A stretch of DNA of 8,168 nucleotides, taken from an uncultured Pseudomonadota bacterium (lineage in GTDB: Bacteria; Pseudomonadota; Gammaproteobacteria; Burkholderiales; Usitatibacteraceae). The position numbers were made by a program, and so were the translations under genes. The notes under the pieces were generated by a model that saw nothing but the letters and a program-made list of their open reading frames with translations, ran no database searches and was not told the origin of the DNA. Below, piece by piece: positions 1 through 6,801 of this stretch (positions are counted from its first letter, which is position 1; the number at the start of each line of letters is the position of its first letter). Location: contig CAMPHL010000092.1 in the NCBI GenBank assembly GCA_946885905.1, forward strand, positions 1 through 8,168, written 5' to 3'.

Positions 1-1422
1 GTGCTGAAGGCTCCGCCGCCGCGGCGCAAGGCCCCGTTCGCCGCCGCGGTGACCAATTGGCCCGGTGTGCGCAACGTCGTGGCCTCGAAGGCCGCGAAGC
101 AGGTGGCGCAGAAGGCGCGCCGCGACCACTATCCCGCGCCCTACGCGATCGTCGAGCTCTGGCGCGACTTCGGCGGCGACGTGCGCAACGTGCCGAAGGA
201 GCACCCGGCGTCGGTCCACAGCATCTTCAACCATGCGACGACGAAGAACCTGATCCGGATCTTCATGCTGCAGGACCGGCTGAAGGCGCTCGGGAAGGCC
301 GACGCGACGATCGAGCGCGTCCATGTGATCGGCGCCGGCGCCATGGGCGGCGACATCGCCGCCTGGTGTGCGCTGCGGGGGCTCGACGTCACGTTGCAGG
401 ATCTCGCGCCCGACCGCATCGCACCCGCGATCAAGCGCGCGGCCGAGCTCTACGGCAAGCGCCTGCGCGAGCCGCACCTCGTGCGGGCCGCGATGGACCG
501 CCTCGTGCCCGACGTGAAGGGCGATGGCGCCGCGCGCGCCGATCTCGTGATCGAGGCGATCGTCGAGAACGCGGAGGTCAAGCGCAAGGTCTTCGCGGGC
601 ATCGAGCCGCGCATGAAGGACGACGCGATCCTCGCCTCGAACACTTCGAGCATCCCGCTGCAGGAGCTCGCCTCGGTGCTGAAGGGTCCCGAGCGGGTCG
701 TGGGCTTCCACTTCTTCAACCCGGTCGCGCAGATGATGCTGGTGGAGGTGGTGCAGGGCCCGCAGACCGCGCCCGGCGTGATGCAGGCGGCGCAAGCCTT
801 CACGCGCCAGATCGACAAGCTGCCGCTGCCCTGCAAGTCGGCTCCGGGCTTCCTGGTGAACCGCGTGCTCTCGCCCTACCTTGCGGAGGCCATGTACCTG
901 GTCGACGAGGATGTGCCGCCCGAGACGCTCGATGCGGCGATGAAGGACTTCGGCATGCCGATGGGCCCGATCGAGCTCGCCGACATGGTCGGGCTCGACA
1001 TCGGCTGGGCCGTGGGCCAGGAGCTCGCCAAGCCCGGCTCGCCCGTGCCGAAGAAGCTCCAGGCGCTCGTGGAGGCGAAGAAGCTCGGCATGAAGACCGG
1101 CGAAGGCTTCTACAAATGGGTGAAGGGCAAGCCGCAGAAGTCGGCGAGCGGCCCCGGCAGCCTGGACCTGAAGGCGCTCGCCGACCGCATGATCGCGCCG
1201 GCGCTGAACGAGGCGGTGGCGTGCCTGCGCGAAGGCATCGTCGCGGATGCGGACCTGGTGGACGTGGGCATGATCTTCGGCACCGGCTTCGCGCCGCATC
1301 GCGGTGGCCCCATCCAGACCATCCGCGCGCGTGGCAAGGACGAATGGCTCAAGGTGCTGAACGAGTTGAAGGCGAAGCATGGCCTGCGGTTCGAGCCGGA
1401 TTCGGGCTGGAGCTCGATCTGA
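1..1422 (+). CDS. Bifunctional enoyl-CoA hydratase / 3-hydroxyacyl-CoA dehydrogenase (FadJ/FadB type), 5'-truncated
   Basis: This is the C-terminal 473 residues of a fused beta-oxidation enzyme. The visible part is the NAD-dependent 3-hydroxyacyl-CoA dehydrogenase, which oxidises L-3-hydroxyacyl-CoA to 3-ketoacyl-CoA in the cytosol. A linker (about residues 1-100, with PAPYAIVELW) leads into a Rossmann fold with GAGAMGGD at 111-118 and D134 at the end of the second strand. The active site is readable: S216 in NTSS, H237 in FHFFNP, E249 and N287 in PGFLVNR. Their spacing matches the family's Ser/His/Glu/Asn set. A second C-terminal helical domain ends with GTGFAPHRGGP (428-438). The hydratase domain, normally N-terminal, must lie upstream, so the GTG at position 1 is an internal Val codon rather than the start. 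FadB and FadJ cannot be told apart here because the N-terminus is missing. A thiolase partner is not in the window and may be upstream. Confidence 0.93.
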   Translation: MLKAPPPRRKAPFAAAVTNWPGVRNVVASKAAKQVAQKARRDHYPAPYAIVELWRDFGGDVRNVPKEHPASVHSIFNHATTKNLIRIFMLQDRLKALGKADATIERVHVIGAGAMGGDIAAWCALRGLDVTLQDLAPDRIAPAIKRAAELYGKRLREPHLVRAAMDRLVPDVKGDGAARADLVIEAIVENAEVKRKVFAGIEPRMKDDAILASNTSSIPLQELASVLKGPERVVGFHFFNPVAQMMLVEVVQGPQTAPGVMQAAQAFTRQIDKLPLPCKSAPGFLVNRVLSPYLAEAMYLVDEDVPPETLDAAMKDFGMPMGPIELADMVGLDIGWAVGQELAKPGSPVPKKLQALVEAKKLGMKTGEGFYKWVKGKPQKSASGPGSLDLKALADRMIAPALNEAVACLREGIVADADLVDVGMIFGTGFAPHRGGPIQTIRARGKDEWLKVLNELKAKHGLRFEPDSGWSSI

Positions 1423-1430
1423 ACACCGCG

Positions 1431-1874
1431 TTGGCCGCCTGGCGTCGCCTCGAATCGAAGCCCCTCGGGAAAGCCCTCTTCTCGCGGATCATCTGCTTCA
1501 AGGCGCCGTACTTCGCCACGATCGGCCCGCGGTTCGAGGAGCTGCGCCCAGGCTACGCGCGCGTCTCCATGAGGAAGCGCCGCCGGGTCACCAACCACAT
1601 CGGCACCGTGCACGCGATCGCGATGTGCAACCTCGCCGAGCTCGCCGCGGGCACGCTCACCGAGGTCTCGATCCCGGCGTCGATGCGCTGGCTGCCGAAG
1701 GGCATGACGGTGGAGTACCTCAAGAAGTCCGCCGGCGGCATCCAGGCGGTGGCCACCCTGCCCGCGGTATCCGAGGGGCCTGGGCGCGAGGTGCCCGCGC
1801 TGGTCGAGATGAAGGACGACGCCGGCGAGCTCGTGTGCCGCGCGACCATCACCATGTGGGTGTCTCCGCGATAG
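1431..1874 (+). CDS. DUF4442 hot-dog-fold protein, putative acyl-CoA thioesterase
   Basis: A small (about 147-151 aa) protein of the DUF4442 family, which has the hot-dog fold of PaaI/YiiD-type thioesterases. Counting from the TTG at 1431, the key segment is VTNHIGTVHAIAMCNLAE (53-70), followed by an alanine-glycine turn. This resembles the N/H...G..H helix-entry motif that forms the acyl-CoA site in hot-dog enzymes. A second conserved stretch (SMRWLPKGMTVEYLKK, 84-99) corresponds to the later strands. A plausible role is hydrolysis of stalled acyl-CoAs to release CoA, but the activity is inferred from fold only. The start is uncertain: there is no ATG or GTG near the expected N-terminus. TTG 1431 lacks a good Shine-Dalgarno. 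CTG 1419 overlaps the upstream stop as CTGA and has GGAG six bases before it. ATG 1344 would add 29 unlikely residues. The stop is 7 bp before the synthetase gene. Confidence 0.8.
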   Translation: MAAWRRLESKPLGKALFSRIICFKAPYFATIGPRFEELRPGYARVSMRKRRRVTNHIGTVHAIAMCNLAELAAGTLTEVSIPASMRWLPKGMTVEYLKKSAGGIQAVATLPAVSEGPGREVPALVEMKDDAGELVCRATITMWVSPR

Positions 1875-1881
1875 GGCTCGA

Positions 1882-3633
1882 ATGGCCGAGGCGCGCGCAG
1901 TCCCGATCGGCGATCGCGATTCCATCGCGGAGTGCTTCGCGCGGCGCGTCGCGGCCAGTCCGGAGGCGGTGGCGTACCGCGACTTCGATGCCGCCTCCGG
2001 CCGATGGATCGAGACCACGTGGGCGCAGGCCGGCGCGTTGGTGCAGCGCATCCGCGCCGCGCTGCGCCGCGAGGGTCTCGCCGCCGGCGATCGCGTCGCG
2101 ATCATGTGCCGCAACTGCCGCGAGTGGGCGATCTTCGACCAGGCCGCGCACGCCGAGGGGCTCGTGGTCGTGCCGCTCTATGCCGAGGACCGCCCGGACA
2201 ACGTCGCGTACATCGTGAACGACTCGGGCACGCGCCTCGTGATGGTGGGCGGCCCCGAGCAACTGGTGCGGCTGAAGGAGGTCTGGGACAAGCTCGCGGA
2301 GGTGAAGCGCGTCGTGAGCGTGAAGCCGGTGGAGGGAGCGGCCGACGCTCGCGTGGTGGCGCTCTACGACTGGATGGAAAAGGAGGCCGCCCCGTCGCCG
2401 CCGGTCGAGGTCGAAGGCGCCACGCTCGCGACCATCGTCTACACCTCGGGCACCACCGGCAAGCCCAAGGGCGTGATGCTGTCGCACCGGAACATGCTCC
2501 AGAACGTGAAGTCGGCGCTCGCGGTGTACGAGGTGTTCGCCGACGACCTCTTCCTCTCGTTCCTGCCGCTTTCGCACATGCTCGAGCGGACCGCCGGCGG
2601 CTACCTCACGATGGTGGCGGGTGCACAGGTCGCGTTCGCGCGCTCCATTGCGCAGCTGGCCGAGGATTTCAAGACCGTGCGGCCGACCGTGCTGGTCTCG
2701 GTCCCGAGGATCTTCGAGCGGCTCAACACCGCCGTGCAGGGCCAGCTCGAGGGCGCCTCGCCCATGAAAAGGCGCCTCTTCGAGCTCGCGCACCACGTGG
2801 GCTGGAACCTCTTCGAATGGAAGCAGGGACGCGGGCCATGGCGGCCGCAATTCCTGTTGTGGCCATTGCTGCGCGCGCTCGTGGCCTCGAAGCTCCTGGA
2901 GCGCTTCGGCGGGCGTTTGCGGCTGTGCATCAGCGGCGGCGCGGCGCTGAACCCCCAGATCGCGCACACCTTCATCGGCCTGGGCTTGCCGATCTGCCAG
3001 GGCTACGGGCTCACCGAGGCCTCGCCCGTCGTGAGCGTAAATCTCCTGGAGAAGAACGATCCGGCGAGCATCGGCGTGCCGCTGCCCGGCGTGGAGGTCT
3101 CGTTCGGCGAGAACAGCGTCCTGCGCGTGCGCGGGCCGAACGTGATGATGGGCTACTGGAGGAATCCCGAGGCGACCGCGAAGGTCCTCGACGCCGAGGG
3201 CTGGCTCGACACCGGCGACCAGGCGCGCATGGAGGACGGATTCCTCTACATCACCGGGCGCATCAAGGAGATCATCGTGCTCGGCAACGGCGAGAAGGTC
3301 CCGCCCGTGGACATGGAGCTCGCCGCGCAGCTCGATCCCCTCTTCGAGCAGGTGATGATCGTGGGCGAGGGCAAGCCCTACCTCGCCGCGCTCGTGGTGC
3401 TGAACGCGGCGCAGGCCGCGAAGGCCGGCAAGCTCGACGACAAGGCGCTCGCCGCGCGCCTGGGCGCGCAGCTCAAGGAGTTCCCCGGCTACGCGCAGGT
3501 GCGCAAGGTCGCGGTATCGCCCGAGGCCTGGACCGTCGACAACGGGCTGCTCACCGCGACGTTGAAGCCGCGCCGCGCGGAGATCCAGCGGCGTTTCGAC
3601 GACCGGATCCGGGACCTGTACAAGGGGCACTGA
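1882..3633 (+). CDS. Long-chain fatty acid--CoA ligase (AMP-forming, FadD15-like)
   Basis: This 583-residue ANL-superfamily enzyme activates a fatty acid with ATP to an acyl-adenylate and transfers it to CoA, supplying substrate to the neighbouring beta-oxidation genes. Visible core motifs are the phosphate-binding loop YTSGTTGKPKG (187-197), GYGLTEASP (374-382), the ribose-binding Asp in WLDTGDQ (D446), the hinge region ITGRIKEII (457-465) and a candidate adenylation lysine, K562, in LTATLKPRR. Length and the long insert before GYGLTE suit the COG1022 long-chain acyl-CoA synthetases. The sequence after the hinge, NGEKVPPVDME, differs from the common GGKNVAP form but keeps the pattern. No signal peptide is seen. 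ATG 1882 is preceded by AGGG at 1873-1876 with 5-base spacing, and the gene starts 7 bp after the DUF4442 stop, so it is probably co-transcribed with the genes upstream. The substrate chain length cannot be read from sequence. Confidence 0.93.
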   Translation: MAEARAVPIGDRDSIAECFARRVAASPEAVAYRDFDAASGRWIETTWAQAGALVQRIRAALRREGLAAGDRVAIMCRNCREWAIFDQAAHAEGLVVVPLYAEDRPDNVAYIVNDSGTRLVMVGGPEQLVRLKEVWDKLAEVKRVVSVKPVEGAADARVVALYDWMEKEAAPSPPVEVEGATLATIVYTSGTTGKPKGVMLSHRNMLQNVKSALAVYEVFADDLFLSFLPLSHMLERTAGGYLTMVAGAQVAFARSIAQLAEDFKTVRPTVLVSVPRIFERLNTAVQGQLEGASPMKRRLFELAHHVGWNLFEWKQGRGPWRPQFLLWPLLRALVASKLLERFGGRLRLCISGGAALNPQIAHTFIGLGLPICQGYGLTEASPVVSVNLLEKNDPASIGVPLPGVEVSFGENSVLRVRGPNVMMGYWRNPEATAKVLDAEGWLDTGDQARMEDGFLYITGRIKEIIVLGNGEKVPPVDMELAAQLDPLFEQVMIVGEGKPYLAALVVLNAAQAAKAGKLDDKALAARLGAQLKEFPGYAQVRKVAVSPEAWTVDNGLLTATLKPRRAEIQRRFDDRIRDLYKGH

Positions 3634-3650
3634 AGCCCTTTGGAGCGTAC

Positions 3651-3682
3651 AATTCCGGAATCAAATTCCGCGATACGGAATT
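3651..3682. promoter_or_regulatory. Interleaved palindromic array, candidate operator (possibly IclR-type) and SD-masking hairpin
   Basis: In the 54-bp gap before the SDR gene, the half-site AATTCCG/CGGAAT(T) occurs four times in alternating orientation. The starts are 3651 (AATTCCG), 3656 (CGGAAT), 3664 (AATTCCG) and 3676 (CGGAATT). This yields three perfect palindromes: ATTCCGGAAT at 3652-3661, CGGAAT-CAA-ATTCCG at 3656-3670, and AATTCCG-N5-CGGAATT at 3664-3682. The middle one has GGAA-N5-TTCC, the same geometry as the E. coli IclR box as I remember it (TGGAAATNATTTCCA). The last one would fold in mRNA to cover CGGAA (3676-3680), the likely Shine-Dalgarno of the SDR. A -10-like TACAAT lies at 3648-3653, but no -35 match is visible at the right distance. 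The palindromes are seen directly; binding by the IclR protein encoded at 7841 is inference. Confidence 0.5.
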
Positions 3683-3687
3683 ACACG

Positions 3688-4533
3688 ATGGACGACTTCC
3701 GCGGCAAGGTCGCCGTGATCACCGGGGCGGCGAGCGGGTTCGGGCGGGAGTTCGCCCTCGCGCTGGGCGCGCAGGGCGCGAAGCTCGTGCTCGCCGACGT
3801 GGACGAGAAGGGCATGCAGGAGACGATGGGCTTCCTTCCGCCCGGAACGGAAGCGATCGCGGTGCGCTGCGACGTGCGCGCCGCGGCAAGCCTCGACGAG
3901 CTGGCCGACACGGCCTACGCCCGTTTCGGCGCCACGCACCTGGTGTTCAACAACGCCGGCGTGGCGGTCTGCGGGCCGGCCTGGACGGCGACCCTCGAGG
4001 ACTGGAAGTGGGTCCTCGACATCAACCTCATGGGCGTGGTGCACGGCGTGCGCTCTTTCGTGCCGCGGATGATCGCCTCGGGGGAGCCGGGCCACATGGT
4101 CAACACGGCGAGCGTCGCGGGGTTGCTGTCGCTGCCCGGGAGCGCGGTGTACTGCGCGAGCAAGCACGCGGTGGTGACGCTCTCCGAATGCCTGCGCCAC
4201 GACCTGCGGGTCGCGAAGGCGCCGATCGGCGTCTCGGTGCTCTGCCCCGCGTTCGTCCGGACGGGCATCTTCGAGTCGGCCCGCAATCGCCCTCGGGAGC
4301 TGGCCGCGACCAATCCGCTCGGCAAACCCTACGAGGACGCGGGCAGGAAGGCGGTCGCCGCGGGCAGGCTCTCCGCGGCGGACATCGCCCGGATCACGCT
4401 CGAGGCCGTGAGAACCGATCGCTTCTATGTGATCCCGCACGAGAAGACCAGGGCGGGAATCGAGACCCGGATGCGGGACATCCTCGAGGAGCGCGATCCC
4501 ACGGACATCTCCCGGCCGGTGGAATTGGGATGA
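3688..4533 (+). CDS. SDR-family NAD(P)-dependent oxidoreductase
   Basis: A 281-residue classical short-chain dehydrogenase/reductase, interconverting a hydroxyl and a carbonyl group with NAD(P). The Rossmann motif is TGAASGFG (12-19). D37 at the end of the second strand (LADVDE) favours NAD(H). Further motifs are NNAG (88-91), N113, S142 in NTASVAG, and Y155/K159 in YCASK, so the N-S-Y-K tetrad is complete. The C-terminal part (RNRP, then FYVIPHEKT and a final NPTD-like EERDPTD) resembles the conserved-hypothetical SDR group I know as PRK06194, whose substrate is undefined. ATG 3688 is preferred over TTG 3640: the TTG would add 16 non-family residues across the palindromic gap, while the ATG has CGGAA seven bases upstream and the family's usual MxDFxGKVAVITG beginning. 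The stop overlaps the kinase start as ATGA. Oxidation of a hydroxyacyl intermediate is plausible from context but not shown. Confidence 0.9.
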   Translation: MDDFRGKVAVITGAASGFGREFALALGAQGAKLVLADVDEKGMQETMGFLPPGTEAIAVRCDVRAAASLDELADTAYARFGATHLVFNNAGVAVCGPAWTATLEDWKWVLDINLMGVVHGVRSFVPRMIASGEPGHMVNTASVAGLLSLPGSAVYCASKHAVVTLSECLRHDLRVAKAPIGVSVLCPAFVRTGIFESARNRPRELAATNPLGKPYEDAGRKAVAAGRLSAADIARITLEAVRTDRFYVIPHEKTRAGIETRMRDILEERDPTDISRPVELG

Positions 4534-5594
4534 CGATGAGCGAGCAATACTCCGGCACGATGCCGGTCACGGAGAAGCAGCGCTTCGACGCGGGGGCGCT
4601 CGAGGCGTGGATGCGCGGCAACGTGGCCGGCTTCGAAGGCCCCATGGAAGTGGAACAGTTCCGCGGCGGCCAGTCGAACCCGACATTCCGGATCACGACG
4701 CCGCAACGGCGCTACGTGATGCGCCGCAAGCCCGCGGGCAAGCTCCTGCCTTCGGCGCACGCGGTCGATCGCGAGTACCGGGTGATGACCGCGCTCGCGG
4801 GCACGCAGGTCCCGGTGCCTCGCACCTTCGGCCTTTGCAGCGACGACGCGGTCATCGGCTCGGCCTTCTTCATCATGGATTACGTCGAGGGGCGCGTGTT
4901 CTGGGACGGGACGCTGCCCGGGATGAAGCCCGCCGAGCGCCGCGCGATCTACGAGGAGATGAACCGCGTGATCGCGGCGCTGCACCAGGTTGACCACGAC
5001 GCGGTGGGCCTGGGCGACTACGGCAAGCCGGGCAACTACTTCGAGCGGCAGATCGCGCGCTGGACCAGGCAGTACCAGGCCTCCGAAACCGAGACCATCG
5101 AGGCGATGAACCGCCTGATCGAATGGCTGCCGCGCAACATCCCGCCCGGCGACGAGACCACGATCGTGCATGGCGACTATCGCCTCGACAACACGATCTT
5201 CCACCCCACCGAGCCGCGCATCCTCGCGGTGCTCGACTGGGAGCTTTCGACGCTCGGCCACCCGCTGGCCGATTTCTCCTACCACTGCATGAGCTGGCAC
5301 ATCGAGCAGGGCGGGCCGTTCCGTGGCCTGGGCAGCATCGACCATGCGAGCCTGGGCATCCCGACCGAGCGCGAATACATCGACATGTACTGCCGCCGCA
5401 TGGGGCGCGCGCCGGTGGATCCCGGGCATTGGAACTTCTACCTCGCGTACAACCTCTTCCGCGGCGCCGGGATCACGCAGGGAATCATGAAGCGCGTGCA
5501 GGAAGGAACCGCCGCCAGCCTCCACGCCGTGGAAGCGGGAAAGAAGGCGCGGCCGATGGCCGAGCTGGGCTGGAAATTCGCACAAAGGGTTTGA
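4530..5594 (+). CDS. APH-fold phosphotransferase, ACAD10/11 kinase-domain type
   Basis: A 354-residue aminoglycoside-phosphotransferase/choline-kinase-fold protein. Seen in sequence: a glycine-rich nucleotide loop [12 protein letters not shown] (44-55), VMRRKP with candidate ATP-binding K67, a paired E82 in DREYRVM, the catalytic loop HGDYRLDN (214-221, D216 as base, N221 for metal), and the metal site [15 protein letters not shown] (D236). All key kinase residues are present. The sequence matches the bacterial family related to the N-terminal kinase domain of mammalian ACAD10/ACAD11 rather than antibiotic-resistance enzymes. In that family and in LvaA of Pseudomonas levulinate catabolism, the known role is phosphorylation of the 4-hydroxyl of 4-hydroxyacyl-CoA. 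The adjacent acyl-CoA dehydrogenase supports the same role here. The ATG at 4530 overlaps the SDR stop (ATGA) and has GGTGG seven bases upstream; ATG 4536 is an alternative. The stop is one base before the next gene. Confidence 0.9.
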   Translation: MTMSEQYSGTMPVTEKQRFDAGALEAWMRGNVAGFEGPMEVEQFRGGQSNPTFRITTPQRRYVMRRKPAGKLLPSAHAVDREYRVMTALAGTQVPVPRTFGLCSDDAVIGSAFFIMDYVEGRVFWDGTLPGMKPAERRAIYEEMNRVIAALHQVDHDAVGLGDYGKPGNYFERQIARWTRQYQASETETIEAMNRLIEWLPRNIPPGDETTIVHGDYRLDNTIFHPTEPRILAVLDWELSTLGHPLADFSYHCMSWHIEQGGPFRGLGSIDHASLGIPTEREYIDMYCRRMGRAPVDPGHWNFYLAYNLFRGAGITQGIMKRVQEGTAASLHAVEAGKKARPMAELGWKFAQRV

Positions 5595-5595
5595 C

Positions 5596-6801
5596 ATGGA
5601 CTTCGAATACGACGCCAAGACCAAAGAGCTCCTCGAGCGCCTCGCCGCCTTCATGGACGAGCATGTGTACCCCAACGAGGAGCGCTTCCTCGCGGAGGTG
5701 AACGAGGGCGACCGCTGGCAGCCCACCACGGTGGTCGAGGAGTTGAAGGCCAAGGCACGCGCGGCCGGGCTCTGGAACCTCTTCCTGCCGCAATCGGAAA
5801 AGGGCGCCGGCCTCACCAACCTCGAGTACGCCCCCCTGTGCGAGGTGATGGGCCGCGTGCCCTGGGCGCCCGAGGTGTTCAATTGCAATGCGCCCGACAC
5901 CGGCAACATGGAGACGCTCGAGCGCTACGGCTCGCCCGAGCAGAAGAAGCAGTGGCTCGAGCCCTTGCTCGAAGGCAGGATCCGCTCGTGCTTCGCGATG
6001 ACCGAGCCCGCGGTGGCCTCCAGCGACGCCACCAACATCAGGGCCTCGATCAGCCGCGACGGCGGCGACTACGTCATCAACGCGCACAAGTGGTGGCTCT
6101 CGGGCGCGATGGACCCGCGCTGCGCGGTCTTCATCCTGATGGGCCAGACCGACCCCGGGAACGCCGACCGCCACAAGCGCCAGTCGATGATCCTGGTGCC
6201 GCGCGACGCGAAGGGCGTGAAGGTGATCCGCCCGCTCACGGTCTTCGGCTACGACGACGCGCCCCACGGCCACGCCGAGGTGATCTTCGACAACGTGCGC
6301 GTGCCGGCTTCCAACATGCTGCTGGGCGAAGGGCGGGGCTTCGAGATCGCGCAGGGGCGCCTGGGGCCGGGGCGCATCCACCACTGCATGCGCACGATCG
6401 GCGTGGCCGAGCGAGCGCTCGAGGACATGATCAAGCGGACGAAGTCGCGCGTGGCCTTCGGCAAGCCCGTGGCCGAGCGGACGGTGACCCTGGAGCGCAT
6501 CGCCGAGGCGCGCATCATGATCGACCAGGCGAGGCTGCTGGTGCTGCACGCGGCCTGGCGGATGGACACCGTGGGCAACAAGGTCGCCGCCAAGGAGATC
6601 GCGATGATCAAGGTCGCCGCGCCCACCATGTGCTGCCAGGTGCTCGACTGGGCGATCCAGGCGCACGGCGGCGGCGGCCTCTCGCAGGACTTCACCCTCG
6701 CCTACCACTACGCCCACATCCGCACGCTGCGCTTCGCCGACGGCCCCGACGAGGTGCACCGCAACGCCATCGGCAAGGCCGAGTTGCGGCGGTTCCAATG
6801 A
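5596..6801 (+). CDS. Acyl-CoA dehydrogenase, ACAD10/11-like
   Basis: A full-length (401 aa) FAD-dependent acyl-CoA dehydrogenase. Family signatures: [17 protein letters not shown] (132-148), which contacts FAD and substrate; KWWLSGA (165-171); the FAD-binding [11 protein letters not shown] (355-365); and the C-terminal [16 protein letters not shown] (379-394). At the position of the catalytic Glu of medium- and short-chain enzymes (the E of YEGT), this protein has D382 in ADGPDE. That Asp form is what I recall for ACAD10/ACAD11. It would either make an ordinary trans-2-enoyl-CoA or, as in LvaC/ACAD11, convert a 4-phosphoacyl-CoA to an enoyl-CoA by phosphate elimination. The start is firm: ATG 5596 has AAAGGG at 5584-5589 with 6-base spacing, one base after the kinase stop. 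Electron transfer flavoprotein genes are not in the window. The stop codon overlaps the reductase start. Confidence 0.93.
   Translation: MDFEYDAKTKELLERLAAFMDEHVYPNEERFLAEVNEGDRWQPTTVVEELKAKARAAGLWNLFLPQSEKGAGLTNLEYAPLCEVMGRVPWAPEVFNCNAPDTGNMETLERYGSPEQKKQWLEPLLEGRIRSCFAMTEPAVASSDATNIRASISRDGGDYVINAHKWWLSGAMDPRCAVFILMGQTDPGNADRHKRQSMILVPRDAKGVKVIRPLTVFGYDDAPHGHAEVIFDNVRVPASNMLLGEGRGFEIAQGRLGPGRIHHCMRTIGVAERALEDMIKRTKSRVAFGKPVAERTVTLERIAEARIMIDQARLLVLHAAWRMDTVGNKVAAKEIAMIKVAAPTMCCQVLDWAIQAHGGGGLSQDFTLAYHYAHIRTLRFADGPDEVHRNAIGKAELRRFQ

Noticed and set aside
1849..3630. 593-codon open frame on the minus strand opposite the acyl-CoA ligase
   Set aside because: It is in antisense to a clear ligase gene. 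Its translation is rich in Arg, His, Leu and Glu with no recognisable domain, as expected when a GC-rich codon pattern is read on the other strand.
3622..3640. Possible terminator hairpin AAGGG...CCCTT around the ligase stop codon
   Set aside because: The stem is only about five pairs, or six with a bulge, and is followed by TTTGGAG rather than a U-tract. It is too weak to call a terminator.
1932..4529. Long + strand frame running into the kinase gene, suggesting a larger fused protein
   Set aside because: The part before 4530 is an Arg/Gly/Ala-rich shadow of the ligase and SDR genes. The kinase homology begins at ATG 4530.
4530..5594. Aminoglycoside resistance gene, suggested by the APH fold
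   Set aside because: The sequence around the motifs ([35 protein letters not shown]) matches the ACAD10/11-type kinase family, and the gene sits among acyl-CoA enzymes with no mobile-element context.
5591..5619. TTGACA at 5591-5596 resembling a -35 promoter box
   Set aside because: There is no -10-like sequence at 16-18 bases downstream, and the hexamer is explained by the kinase stop codon and the start of the dehydrogenase gene.
5485..6798. 437-codon open frame on the minus strand opposite the acyl-CoA dehydrogenase
   Set aside because: Same kind of high-GC antisense shadow (low-complexity His/Arg/Val/Gly). The + strand frame has unmistakable acyl-CoA dehydrogenase motifs.
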